Assembly (NCBI RefSeq): GCF_014697195.1
Contig: NZ_JACJRJ010000059.1
Span: forward strand, 1 to 33,824
DNA from: Cylindrospermum sp. FACHB-282
GTDB lineage: Bacteria; Cyanobacteriota; Cyanobacteriia; Cyanobacteriales; Nostocaceae
Reading direction: 5' to 3'
Length of the DNA: 33,824 bases
The stretch's first letter is position 1; each line of letters starts with the position of its first letter. Shown here piece by piece: positions 8,309-16,740 of this stretch. The notes below the pieces were generated by a model, which had not been told where the DNA came from, ran no database searches, and worked only from the letters and a program-made list of their open reading frames with translations. Made by a program: the position numbers and the translations under genes.

Positions 8309-9456
8309 TACAGATGAAGCTCCAATTTATTAATCTCAGATGGTTTAGTCAATGGTAAGACGGCATCAGCTATACTTAAACCTCCTTCTAACAAATACTG
8401 CACATTATCAATAGAGGATGCTGGAGTAATTTTAGTTCCTTCTGGACTGGGCGTTAAAAGTAGGATTTCTTCACTCCCAATTCCCTGATCTTCTAGTAAA
8501 TCTGCACTATGTGTAGTGAGTATTATTTGCCTTTTTTTCTGACGCTGCATTCGATGCATTAAAGAGGGCAATTTTTTAATTATAGCCGCGTTCAAAGATA
8601 ACTCTGGCTCCTCAAGAAGTAGTAGTGAGTCAGTTTCCAGTAATGACCAAAATAAGCCTATTAGACGCAATGTTCCATCGGAAAATTGATCTTCTCTTTG
8701 CTTACCTGCGTCAGGACGCCAATGCTCATATACTGCTTCTAAATGTGGAACACCCATCTCGTCTTTTATATCAGTAAGATGTTTCAATTGGGGAACAACT
8801 GAACGCAAAGTATTTTCAATCTTTGTCAATCGAGATTTGCGTGTTCTTTCAGAAGTTTTGGTAATACGCTCAAGAAAACTTCGCCCAAAAGGATCTTCTG
8901 ACATACCCGAACCAGAAAATGCATCTGGATAACGCAGTAACTGGGGAACCAGGTGTAGATATAGTACAGATTCAAAGAATTTAGCAATTTCTCTGAATTC
9001 AACATTGGCGTTGATTTGTTCTAAGTGTGTTTGCGTTTTTCTGAGTTTATCTTCATCATCTTGCTCGTTTGGTCTATTGAGTATCTGCTCATTGTCTTTC
9101 CATACTCGCTCATAAGATAAAATAGGTGGATTAGAACCCCCCTTTTGTTGTTTGATCCCGATAGCATACTTCCATTTAGGATCATGATTAGAGTATTCTG
9201 AAAGATGTACTTCTATCTCAATAACAGGGTATCTTCGTGCTGACAAACAACGAATTTTTGATACACCCCCACGCTCACTGACAGCTTTTTGTAAGCCACC
9301 ACCTGGTTTAGCAATATCCCGCAAAAAGCGGAATACATCAAGAAAGTTAGATTTTCCACAGGCATTAGGCCCGACCACAAAAACTCTGTCGCCTAATTTA
9401 ACATCCACTGAGATAAAATTGCGCCAATTTTTTAGTATTATATGAGAGATAATCAT
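8308..9456 (-). CDS. AAA (ABC/OLD-like) ATPase, first gene of a two-gene module
   Basis: A 382-residue P-loop ATPase of the RecF/SMC/OLD-like AAA_15/AAA_21 group. Walker A is GPNACGKSN (about residues 29-37), the signature is FSDGTLRL (258-265), Walker B is LLLLEEPELSL (278-288) with the catalytic glutamate, and the H-loop is TTHSAD (314-319). The middle insertion (about 40-250) is helical and charged and has no named domain. ATG 9456 is chosen over an in-frame TTG six bases upstream. The downstream gene encodes a TOPRIM-like protein and overlaps by one base. Such ATPase plus TOPRIM pairs (PARIS, Gabija, OLD class) are anti-phage systems; here the partner is not the DUF4435 or helicase type I would expect, so a named system is not assigned. 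An ordinary repair role is possible. Confidence 0.85.
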   Translation of the reverse strand: MIISHIILKNWRNFISVDVKLGDRVFVVGPNACGKSNFLDVFRFLRDIAKPGGGLQKAVSERGGVSKIRCLSARRYPVIEIEVHLSEYSNHDPKWKYAIGIKQQKGGSNPPILSYERVWKDNEQILNRPNEQDDEDKLRKTQTHLEQINANVEFREIAKFFESVLYLHLVPQLLRYPDAFSGSGMSEDPFGRSFLERITKTSERTRKSRLTKIENTLRSVVPQLKHLTDIKDEMGVPHLEAVYEHWRPDAGKQREDQFSDGTLRLIGLFWSLLETDSLLLLEEPELSLNAAIIKKLPSLMHRMQRQKKRQIILTTHSADLLEDQGIGSEEILLLTPSPEGTKITPASSIDNVQYLLEGGLSIADAVLPLTKPSEINKLELHL

Positions 9457-9713
9457 TAGCAAACTAGATAATTTTCATATACAAAATTTCGTGTCTAAAT
9501 TATTGATTAACTCAGCCAATCAATAATCAAAATTATAGTTTAAATTATAGTCAGCACTATTCTATCTTAATTTAATTTAAAAGAAAGTGTTTGCAGCTAC
9601 TTAGCGATCAAGTTTAAATTTTGATCAATAAAAAAGCGATCACACCCCATCCCCCACGCCAAACTAGAAAAAATGCCATATTACTTAATAACGCCCCAAA
9701 ACTAGGAGGTTCC

Positions 9714-9967
9714 ATGACCTCAACACCAATATTGCATTGGTCAAAATAAATGAACGCGGACATTATCCCATTGAAGCGATGGGTATCGAGTTAGGAGTTT
9801 GGCAAGGTCGTTATCAAAATCTTGAATTACCCTGGTTACGCTGGTGGGATAATCAGGGTAATTTGCTGCTGACAGGTTGGGAACAAACGCAGTTAGCAGA
9901 AGCAAGGGCCGAACGTTTGGCGGCTAAGTTAAAAGAATTGGGTATAAATCCTGATGAATTAGTGTGA
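9714..9967 (+). pseudogene. Uma2-family (DUF820) gene with a large internal deletion
   Basis: A start ATG at 9714 is preceded by AGGAGGT but reads only MTSTPILHWSK before a stop. From 9737 a different frame reads VKINERGHYPIEAMGIELGVW, then WLRWWDNQGNLLLTG and a heptad-like QLAEARAERLAAKLKELGI tail, which is the C-terminal end of long cyanobacterial Uma2-family proteins. About 150 residues, including the PD-(D/E)XK-type core, are absent. The best reading is a Uma2 gene whose middle was deleted with a frame change. The only start for the surviving frame is a weak TTG. Confidence 0.7.
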
Positions 9968-9987
9968 TATCAAACCCAATATTTAAG

Positions 9988-10021
9988 CCTCTCCCCGCTG
10001 CGGGGAAAGGTTTGGAGAGGG
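9988..10021. repeat. Nested hairpin repeat between convergent genes
   Basis: CCTCTCC (9988-9994) pairs with GGAGAGG (10014-10020), and inside it CCCCG/CGGGG forms a second short stem. It lies between the Uma2 remnant and the convergent dehydrogenase gene and could end both transcripts. Similar sequences are frequent between Nostoc genes. Confidence 0.5.
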
Positions 10022-10091
10022 GTCAAGCAGTGACGATATATGGGAGGATGTCAATCCACTGAGAAGCCTAACCAAAGAGCTAAACATTAAT

Positions 10092-10127
10092 GGCGATCGC
10101 CTCCGGCGGGCCGAGTGCCCATCGCAC
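10092..10127. repeat. HIP1-containing dispersed repeat
   Basis: A HIP1 octamer followed by CTCCGGCGGGCCGAGTGCCC and ATCGCAC. GCGATCGCCTxCGGCGGGC wording is a common dispersed repeat in Nostoc genomes. It lies just after the dehydrogenase stop codon. Confidence 0.4.
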
Positions 10128-10148
10128 ATTTCCTCACCTTTGTTTAAA

Positions 10149-11303
10149 TCACAGCAAAGCCACACCCTTGATATAGTCAGGGTTTTGATGGTCAGTGACA
10201 AAAGCCTGAGGGACATCTACAAGAGATTCATAACGGTGAGTAATTAACGACCCAACATTGATCTGCTTGGATTCGAGCAAATCTAGCGCTTTTTGATATG
10301 TGAGCGTTCTACCCTGAGAATCAAAACCGCCTGATGCACCTGTAGCAGTGACCAAAGTTGGCTCTATAAACTGTAAGTTGTTCAGTACACTTACATCGGC
10401 CCCAGCATGACCGTAGCCATAAAGTAAAATTGTCGCCTGTTTACGAATTAAGCCAGGAATAGAATTGAACACCGAACCTGCACCAGACGCATCAATAAAA
10501 TACTCTACTCGTCGTCCGTTAGTTTGCTCTTCTACCACTTCAGCTAAATCATCCACTAATGGATCAATTACTACTGCACCAAAGCCTGTAGCTAAATCTC
10601 GTCTAAATGCGTTTGGTTCGCTTACCAACAGCAAGCCATCATATTGAAGAATATTTCGGAGATACTGGATAAACATCAATCCTGCTGGACCTCCTCCACA
10701 AATCAGAATTGATTTAACGCGACGGTCAATTTCCTCAGCACCAATTGCATAACGAGTGCGAGAGCGATTAACTCTGTCTGAAGCATGAATCACACAACCT
10801 AGTGGTTCTGTTAAAGCGGCTTCGACTCGGTCTAAGTCTGAATTAATGGGGATGAGATTGACAGCAGGAAGTGCAATGTATTCAGCCAAACCTCCCGGTA
10901 ACCCAGTAATACCATGCTCAGTGTAAAACTGACATTGGTGTGAATCTCCAGTAGTGCAGTATTCACAAAGGGGCTTCTTCCTCTTACTAAAGCAGTTTAA
11001 TCCTTGATCTAAAACTACGCGATCGCCTGTTTGTAAATCTCTAACCTCTTCTCCAACCTCTGCAACCACCCCAACAATTTCATGGCCGAGAATCTGCGGT
11101 TGTTCTACTAGGGAGATAGGTCTTCCCCGTTTATCTGTATTGTAATTAGCTTCTCCTGAAAATATATGGAAGTCTGAGCCACATAATCCTACTGCTTGTA
11201 CCTTGACTAAAACATTATGTGGGTTTACTGCTGGAATCGGGAATTCTTTTAACTCAAGCTTGGTTATATCACTTAATAATAACCCTTGCATTGTTGAAGT
11301 CAT
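10149..11303 (-). CDS. Zinc-dependent MDR-family dehydrogenase
   Basis: A 384-residue medium-chain dehydrogenase/reductase. The catalytic zinc ligands C41 (GLCGSDFH) and H74-E75 (ILGHEIVG) are present. Four further cysteines, C104, C113, C116 and C124, fit the structural zinc lobe, with a wider first gap than in standard alcohol dehydrogenases. The Rossmann region reads SILICGGGPAGLMF, followed by the acidic SEPN expected for NAD(H) binding. GHEIVGVVAEVG and GDRVVLD are typical of the family. Substrate cannot be told; sorbitol/threonine/inositol-type dehydrogenases and aldehyde reductases all share these motifs. Start is ATG 11303, with a second Met four codons in. Monocistronic on the minus strand, in front of a surface-protein gene with a short spacer. 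Confidence 0.88.
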   Translation of the reverse strand: MTSTMQGLLLSDITKLELKEFPIPAVNPHNVLVKVQAVGLCGSDFHIFSGEANYNTDKRGRPISLVEQPQILGHEIVGVVAEVGEEVRDLQTGDRVVLDQGLNCFSKRKKPLCEYCTTGDSHQCQFYTEHGITGLPGGLAEYIALPAVNLIPINSDLDRVEAALTEPLGCVIHASDRVNRSRTRYAIGAEEIDRRVKSILICGGGPAGLMFIQYLRNILQYDGLLLVSEPNAFRRDLATGFGAVVIDPLVDDLAEVVEEQTNGRRVEYFIDASGAGSVFNSIPGLIRKQATILLYGYGHAGADVSVLNNLQFIEPTLVTATGASGGFDSQGRTLTYQKALDLLESKQINVGSLITHRYESLVDVPQAFVTDHQNPDYIKGVALL

Positions 11304-11387
11304 GATATTAAATCCAGTTTTTAGTTATTTTCCAGCCCGCCCAAGCGGGCTTTGTTTCTGTAGCTGCAGGTTTTAGCCTGATAGCTT

Positions 11388-12968
11388 TTATACAGTCACA
11401 ATATAAGGAGAGTTAATTGCCGCTACGCGATCGCTATTCACTAAAGCTTGATATACTAACGCCGCCACCTCTCCGCGAGTTGCATCGCGGGTGGGATTAA
11501 GTTGTTTAGCAGTCGGGTAATTGACAATAATCTGCTTTTCAGTAGCCGTTATTACCGCAGCCTTGGCATAGTCAGGAATTTTTGCTTGGTCATCGAAAGC
11601 TTTTTTGGCGGTTCCAGCACTCGCAGATAACCCCAGTCCATTCACTAGGGAGACAATTACTTGTACGCGCTGAATGTTTTGGTTAGGACGGAAGTCACCA
11701 TTGGGAAACCCAGAGAGAAACTGCCCTTGATAAGCTTGTTGAATTACCTGGAATGCCCAAAATTTATCTGGTACATCCTTAAATTTGATAGCAGTGCGTT
11801 TGCTGGGTGGGTTGAAAGCTTTTACCAATAAGGCGGCATATTGCGCCCTTGTCATCGTCGCATCGGGTTTAAAAGTCCGATCAGGAAAGCCCTTAATTAT
11901 CTCCAGTTTGACTAATTCCCGAATAAACGCAGCTGCCCAATGATTACTAATATCGGTTAAGTCGCTGGCTGTTGGAGTTGGTATAGGTGTTGGAGTTGGT
12001 ATAGGTGTTGGAGTTGGTATAGGTGTTGGAGTTGGTGTTGGGGTTGGTATTGGTATTGGTGTTGGGGTTGGTGTTGGAGTTGGTATAGGTGTTGGTACTG
12101 AACTATCTGCAAACTCTACTTTTCCGGTAACCTTAGCCGGATCTATTTGATTTCCCACAGAAACAAGCTTGTTGGAACTGGCATTTTGCAAATCAAATTT
12201 ACCGTTATTGCGGAAGATGTTACCACCTGGGTTATTAGTACTGCCGAGATCTGGTAAAGCAGTGGCAATCACCGTCACACCATCGTCAGTGTTTCTCTCA
12301 CTGAGATTATTTCGCAGCACAGGACGCGCAGTTCCAGAAATGACAATTCCAGAGCGGTTTTCGGAAATTTTGTTATCTATAAGTGTGGGTGATGCAGCAT
12401 CACTAATGGCAATGCCATAACCGGTTTTAACGCAGATGTTACCTTGAACTTGACCTTGGGAACTTTTAGCGATCGCAATTCCGTTAGCCGCATTCTCACT
12501 AAACACATTACCTTGAATCACTGGATTAGCATCACCAGTTGCAAAAACTCCCTCACGCTTACAATTAGTAAAAGTGCTATTAGCAACGGTAGGAGTACTC
12601 GATTCAACCCATGCACCACTACCACGACTAGCCAAATTAGTCACAGTCACCCCCCGGAGTTCAGCGCTATTCAGCAGCACAAAGGTAACGTTTTGACCTG
12701 CAAAAGTGCGGCTGAGGTAGCTACCACTCCCTTCAATTAAAATGCCGCTACCTTTGTTAGCTTCATTACCCACCACTATCACCCCAGTGGCAACAATTAG
12801 GGGAAAAGCTTCACCACTGGCAGCATTATAATTACCATCTGCCAGTTGAATTTTAGTACCTATTGTGGCTTGCTTTAAAGCTTTTGTAATCGTTTTAAAC
12901 GGCGCTTGTTGGCTGCCAGAGTTACTATCACCACCTGTGGCTGGATTTACGTAAAAATTTTGCGGCAT
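11388..12968 (-). CDS. Beta-helix (DUF1565) protein with Pro-Thr linker and three SLH domains
   Basis: A 526-residue surface-type protein. Residues about 5-285 open with FYVNPATGGDSNSGS, the DUF1565 start, and continue as right-handed beta-helix coils (repeated N-x-I-x-x-N patterns, e.g. NRSGIVISG). Residues about 292-333 are an almost pure Pro-Thr-Ile linker. Residues about 338-526 hold three SLH motifs (ISNHWAAAFI..GFPDRTFKPD; FWAFQVI..GFPNGDFRPN; DYAKAAV..NPTRDATRGE). SLH domains bind peptidoglycan-linked polymers; beta-helices often bind or cut polysaccharides. Oddly no signal peptide is visible: the DUF1565 motif begins four residues after the only in-frame ATG, and upstream the frame hits a stop with no start. 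Either export is unconventional or the leader was lost. Confidence 0.88.
   Translation of the reverse strand: MPQNFYVNPATGGDSNSGSQQAPFKTITKALKQATIGTKIQLADGNYNAASGEAFPLIVATGVIVVGNEANKGSGILIEGSGSYLSRTFAGQNVTFVLLNSAELRGVTVTNLASRGSGAWVESSTPTVANSTFTNCKREGVFATGDANPVIQGNVFSENAANGIAIAKSSQGQVQGNICVKTGYGIAISDAASPTLIDNKISENRSGIVISGTARPVLRNNLSERNTDDGVTVIATALPDLGSTNNPGGNIFRNNGKFDLQNASSNKLVSVGNQIDPAKVTGKVEFADSSVPTPIPTPTPTPTPIPIPTPTPTPTPIPTPTPIPTPTPIPTPTASDLTDISNHWAAAFIRELVKLEIIKGFPDRTFKPDATMTRAQYAALLVKAFNPPSKRTAIKFKDVPDKFWAFQVIQQAYQGQFLSGFPNGDFRPNQNIQRVQVIVSLVNGLGLSASAGTAKKAFDDQAKIPDYAKAAVITATEKQIIVNYPTAKQLNPTRDATRGEVAALVYQALVNSDRVAAINSPYIVTV
11971..12096 (-). repeat. Minisatellite coding for the Pro-Thr linker
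   Basis: About 126 bases made of variants of GTTGGAGTTGGTATAGGT and GTTGGGGTTGGTGTT on the + strand, encoding PTPTPI units on the minus strand. Such arrays change length by slippage, which would alter linker length without breaking the frame as long as units are multiples of three. Confidence 0.9.
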
Positions 12969-13395
12969 ATTTATACTCTTAAAAAAGACATAGACATCCT
13001 AGCGCTAACCATCAAAGTGTGAGGTGAGGGGTGGATACCTTAAATAACTTGAAGAATTAATCACTCTAAATGTCAAAAATTATGCCCATGCTTTTGAATT
13101 TGATTAAAATAGGGGACAAGAAATAAATCCGCCCTTGCTGTAAATGGCTAAAACAGGTGCAATCGCTAAAATTAAAGCTGATTTATGCTTACACTTCATG
13201 GATACTCGACAGTTGTAATTGTATTGACTAATACATTGATACGTAAATACGAGTAGATAGCTGTAATATAAAGCCTTGTTAGTATAGAAAAAAGCGGAGA
13301 AGTTTTTCCAATGAGTGAGGCGGATCATCACTGAAATCGCTATACTCCAAAGTGATACCCTCACTATATACAGAAATTTTTTAGGGCTGGATTTT
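12969..13395. other. Divergent intergenic region
   Basis: About 430 bases between the SLH-protein gene (minus) and the DUF3318 gene (plus). Both promoters should lie here. I see no repeat, RNA gene or credible small gene; a minus-strand frame at 13104-13364 shows no family features. Confidence 0.4.
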
Positions 13396-14040
13396 ATGAC
13401 ATCCTATGCAACCTCCTCTGCCAAAGCGGAAATGAGTGAACTCCGGCGGCTAAAAGGCTTACTACCGCCAGAATTGCAAAGTTGGGTCACGGTAGAAGGC
13501 ACAACTGAGGTCAATCCACCCCTGATCCGCTGCGAAGAAATTGGTAAAGACCAGGTAGAAATTCAAATTGACCTGGTGAAATGGGATGCCCTCGCAATGG
13601 ATCAGCGTAATCTGCTGTTCTGGCATGAAGTAGCCCGCGTTCAAAATGACACGATTCCCAAAGATGGTTGGGAAATGGCAGCACTAGCGATTGGTTTAGG
13701 TGGTGCTGTTGGTGAGTTATGGGTACAAGATGGATTACTGCTGGTGTTAGCTTTAGCCCTGTGTGGCGTTTCCGGCTGGCGGCTTTATCAAAAAAATAAT
13801 GGGGACAAACAACTCAAAGAAATAATTGATGCTGACGAAAAGGCGATCGCACTAGCAACGCGCTTTGGTTATAGTTTGCCTAACGCCTACAAGAGTTTAG
13901 GCAGTGCCTTAAAAAGTTTAGTGGAAAACACTCCTAGCAAGCGCCAGCGATCGCGATATGAAGCAAGACTTTCTGCCCTCAAACGTAGTGCCAATAAAGC
14001 CAAAACCAAACCTAGAACTACAGCCGAGGGTGGACTGTAG
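13396..14040 (+). CDS. DUF3318 membrane protein
   Basis: A 214-residue protein of a family essentially restricted to cyanobacteria (DUF3318), function unknown. The N-terminal 100 residues are soluble and include LLPPELQSWVTVEG and FWHEVARVQND, where HEVAR resembles but does not complete an HExxH metal site. Two adjacent hydrophobic segments (MAALAIGLGGAVGELWV and LLLVLALALCGVSGW) form a hairpin in the membrane. The C-terminal part is basic and helical (QRSRYEARLSALKRSANKAK). The frame is open from 13315, but ATG 13396 gives the usual family start MTSYATSSAK and is preferred. Confidence 0.8.
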   Translation: MTSYATSSAKAEMSELRRLKGLLPPELQSWVTVEGTTEVNPPLIRCEEIGKDQVEIQIDLVKWDALAMDQRNLLFWHEVARVQNDTIPKDGWEMAALAIGLGGAVGELWVQDGLLLVLALALCGVSGWRLYQKNNGDKQLKEIIDADEKAIALATRFGYSLPNAYKSLGSALKSLVENTPSKRQRSRYEARLSALKRSANKAKTKPRTTAEGGL

Positions 14041-14101
14041 AAACCAGAAGTGGGGTGGGTAATACCCAACCCCATTAAATGTATTTAATCACTATTACTT
14101 T

Positions 14102-15604
14102 TTAATGGGATACAGCCTTAGTCTGCCGCTTTAGCCAGAAAGCACTCAAGCCCAGTAGGATTAACCCAGCACTTGCAGTTGGTTCTGGTATCTTTTCTGG
14201 TGGCACAAATCCCTGTAACTCCTGACTACTAGCTTTAAAAGAATAAAGATAGCTAGGGATCAAAGATTTTCCTGCTGGACAACCGCTATCAATTGGTACT
14301 TGAGTACTGTTAGTACCATCTGTACAAACATCAAACTGTACATTACTCGAATTCTGAGTCACGCTGAAGTCATTATCTGTACCCATGATAATTGCGTAGG
14401 AACCATCAGCTAGTTGCGGGCCAATAGCCAGACCTTCAAATTTCTCTGGGATTATCTGCCCGTTTCCTTTCAGAATATCGGCAATGTCAATAAACGGTGA
14501 CGTAGACTTGCTTACAGGTGTTACACCAGAGGGTAGATTATTCGTCCCTGCCAAACTAATGTTACTAACATCGGTTGCACCTGTGAGGTTAATTTTATAA
14601 ACCCGTTTGCTACCAGTAGGCTGTGCACTTGTAGCAGGATCTACGCCAAGGCCCCGATTATCCCGTTCCAAAACTAAAAACTCTTTGTCATTTAAGGCTG
14701 TAATGGCGCTAATAGCAATATTTCGCCCTTGGGCAGTAGCTGAAAAATCATCTGCTGTTCCGGGAAGGCGGTCATTAATATCGCTCAGACTTTCTAGCTG
14801 ATAGATATATTGTCCCGTACTCTGACCAGTTGCAGTGTCAAATTCTACTAGCCGTAAATTTTGACTCCGCCGTCCATCATTAGAAGCACCTTCATTTACC
14901 AACGGGTCTTGCAGCATTGCATATAGTTTGCTGCCATCTGGACTTAAAGTTACCCCTTCAAAGCCTCGGTTATCTTGACGACCACTGGTAATGATGGGGC
15001 GACCATCAACATAGTTGACATTGCTTCCAGCTTTGGAAAGTAAATTGCCTGGGGTCTCAAATACCCGAATAAACTTACCAGTGGGACTGAATTCGTATAT
15101 GGACGGCCCATATTCATCAGAAATGTAGTAATTACCGTTAGGGGCAATTGCAAAGCCTTCTGAGTCTAAGCTTAGACCTAGAGTTCCCGAATTACCGTTG
15201 AGTAAGTTGGGGTTTAAGCCATTGAAGTTATCACCATTTTTGGTAAACAAAATAGTGTCTAGTAGTTGAAAGTTGCTGATTGCACCAGTGTTGTGGTCAA
15301 CGTCTAGGGAAAATTTTTGCACTCGCGTCTTGTAGTCTATGATGCCACCACCGGGACCGCGATCTACTAAACCATAGTACACATTGCTATAGCGATCGTA
15401 GTACAGATCTGAAAAAAGGCCACCTAAGCGGTTAGTATTAGCGTTGTTGCTATTAGATGGGTACAAATCTGTACTTTCTCCAGGAATTACCAGGCTGTTA
15501 GTCATGGTAGCAGCGCTGGCAGATGTCACAAACCCCACAATACTCACTACAGATGCCACAAAAGAACGACCCAATAGCGAAAGCCAATAATTTGTCCGAA
15601 TCAT
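14102..15604 (-). CDS. Exported esterase-like phytase-family protein with PEP-CTERM
   Basis: A 500-residue exported protein. The signal peptide is MIRTNYWLSLLGRSFVAS followed by a hydrophobic stretch and ASA-ATM. The central 430 residues match the esterase-like activity of phytase family in pattern, a beta-propeller with GLVDRGPGGG, GLSLDSEGFAIAPNGNYYISDEYGP, RGFEGVTLSPDG and FEGLAIGPQ. Substrate is unknown; phosphate ester cleavage outside the cell is a reasonable guess. The C-terminal IPEPTASAGLILLGLSAFWL plus KRQTK is a PEP-CTERM sorting signal. ATG 15604 is taken as start; a TTG four codons upstream is in frame but less likely. Confidence 0.87.
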   Translation of the reverse strand: MIRTNYWLSLLGRSFVASVVSIVGFVTSASAATMTNSLVIPGESTDLYPSNSNNANTNRLGGLFSDLYYDRYSNVYYGLVDRGPGGGIIDYKTRVQKFSLDVDHNTGAISNFQLLDTILFTKNGDNFNGLNPNLLNGNSGTLGLSLDSEGFAIAPNGNYYISDEYGPSIYEFSPTGKFIRVFETPGNLLSKAGSNVNYVDGRPIITSGRQDNRGFEGVTLSPDGSKLYAMLQDPLVNEGASNDGRRSQNLRLVEFDTATGQSTGQYIYQLESLSDINDRLPGTADDFSATAQGRNIAISAITALNDKEFLVLERDNRGLGVDPATSAQPTGSKRVYKINLTGATDVSNISLAGTNNLPSGVTPVSKSTSPFIDIADILKGNGQIIPEKFEGLAIGPQLADGSYAIIMGTDNDFSVTQNSSNVQFDVCTDGTNSTQVPIDSGCPAGKSLIPSYLYSFKASSQELQGFVPPEKIPEPTASAGLILLGLSAFWLKRQTKAVSH

Positions 15605-15742
15605 ATTTGCAAGCAAAAAAAGCTAGTATTGGGGTATAGTACTACGTATTAACAATTATTTGGTTATGAGTGAATTCTCCTAGACTTGGTAACATCAAAA
15701 ATTCATCAAGTTTGGTTTTTCCTTCATTACAGCTTCGTTAAA

Positions 15743-16540
15743 CTACAACTGGTTCAGCACTTTATGTGTTTGGGGGATCACACGCACTTGCTTGACAAAC
15801 CGTTTCATCAAAGCCTGCCATCCTAAAATTTGGTCAGGAGTTGGTGTCAGTACAGGCACTTGGCTAAGTTGTTCAGCCGCTGCCAAAGGTGTAACAGGTT
15901 GTAAAAATATCGGGATATCCTGACTAACAGCTGCGACCAACAAAGCTGAACGTTCCAATTCACCTATATCTGTTTGTTGAGAAACGATTATCTTGACAAA
16001 AACATCTAAATGTGAATCAAAGCATATTTTGAGAAATTTTGTATGTTCTTGCCAATAACTTTCACCGCTGACACTGGGTAATTTTAAATCCATGCCCACA
16101 GAGTCTAGATAGGGAAGAATCATCAACAATTGTTCCGGACGATGTCCACCGCTTTCCAGGTATATAGGTAGAGCAGTAGTAGCTCTCAATTCTGGGAGAA
16201 ATTGCGCCAAAAATGGGGCATGAAGAAGTGGTTCGCCCCCAGTTAAGCTAATGCTATCGTGTAGACAAGGTAAGTTTTGCCTTTCAACCCATTCGATTAA
16301 TATGGGTAGGGGAACGGGATTAGAATGAATTTCAAAGTCCCGTAATCCTGGGGAGCGCTCGATTTTACAGCTAGTGGGTGCATTCCAAGTGTGGGCACTA
16401 TCGCAAAAGTGACACCGCAAGTCGCAAAGAGCAAAGCGAATAAAAATCTGACGTGTCCCGACATTTAGTCCTTCCCCTTGAATTGCAGAAAAGACTTCAA
16501 CCAGGCGTGCGGTAGGTTCAACTGTAGTTTTAGCAATCAT
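15743..16540 (-). CDS. queE: 7-carboxy-7-deazaguanine synthase, radical SAM
   Basis: A 265-residue radical SAM enzyme that converts 6-carboxytetrahydropterin to 7-carboxy-7-deazaguanine, a step towards queuosine in tRNA. The N terminus RLVEVFSAIQGEGLNVGTRQIFIR is the QueE substrate region. The cluster cysteines are C39, C43 and C46 in CDLRCHFCDSAHTW, the CxxxCxxC radical SAM motif. SLTGGEPLLH is the SAM-binding GGE motif. The frame runs up to 16588, but ATG 16540 (MIAKTTVEPTARL) places the catalytic region at the usual distance; the upstream part is probably untranslated. Other queuosine genes are not adjacent. It is divergent from the STAS-sugar transferase gene. Confidence 0.93.
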   Translation of the reverse strand: MIAKTTVEPTARLVEVFSAIQGEGLNVGTRQIFIRFALCDLRCHFCDSAHTWNAPTSCKIERSPGLRDFEIHSNPVPLPILIEWVERQNLPCLHDSISLTGGEPLLHAPFLAQFLPELRATTALPIYLESGGHRPEQLLMILPYLDSVGMDLKLPSVSGESYWQEHTKFLKICFDSHLDVFVKIIVSQQTDIGELERSALLVAAVSQDIPIFLQPVTPLAAAEQLSQVPVLTPTPDQILGWQALMKRFVKQVRVIPQTHKVLNQL

Positions 16541-16740
16541 ATGATGATAGCAACGCGATCGCTTTGTGTCGGCATAACAGAACAACAACTATGTTTTTGG
16601 CTTCTTGTTCTATTGTGAACCGTTATCAGCGATGTCTAATCTCATTGCTAGCAACTAGCAATTGGTGACGATCCCTACTGATTTTACATGAGGTTAGGTA
16701 ATTTTTAGGACAAAATGATGTTTGGCAGATTAGATTTTAG

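Noticed and set aside
8308-9456. Assignment of the ATPase pair to PARIS or Gabija
   Set aside because: The ATPase fits many OLD-like groups, there is no helicase as in Gabija, and the small partner does not clearly show the DUF4435 pattern.
13104-13364. 86-codon minus-strand frame upstream of the DUF3318 gene
   Set aside because: Rich in Tyr/Cys/Ser as expected of non-coding AT-rich DNA and with no recognisable domain.
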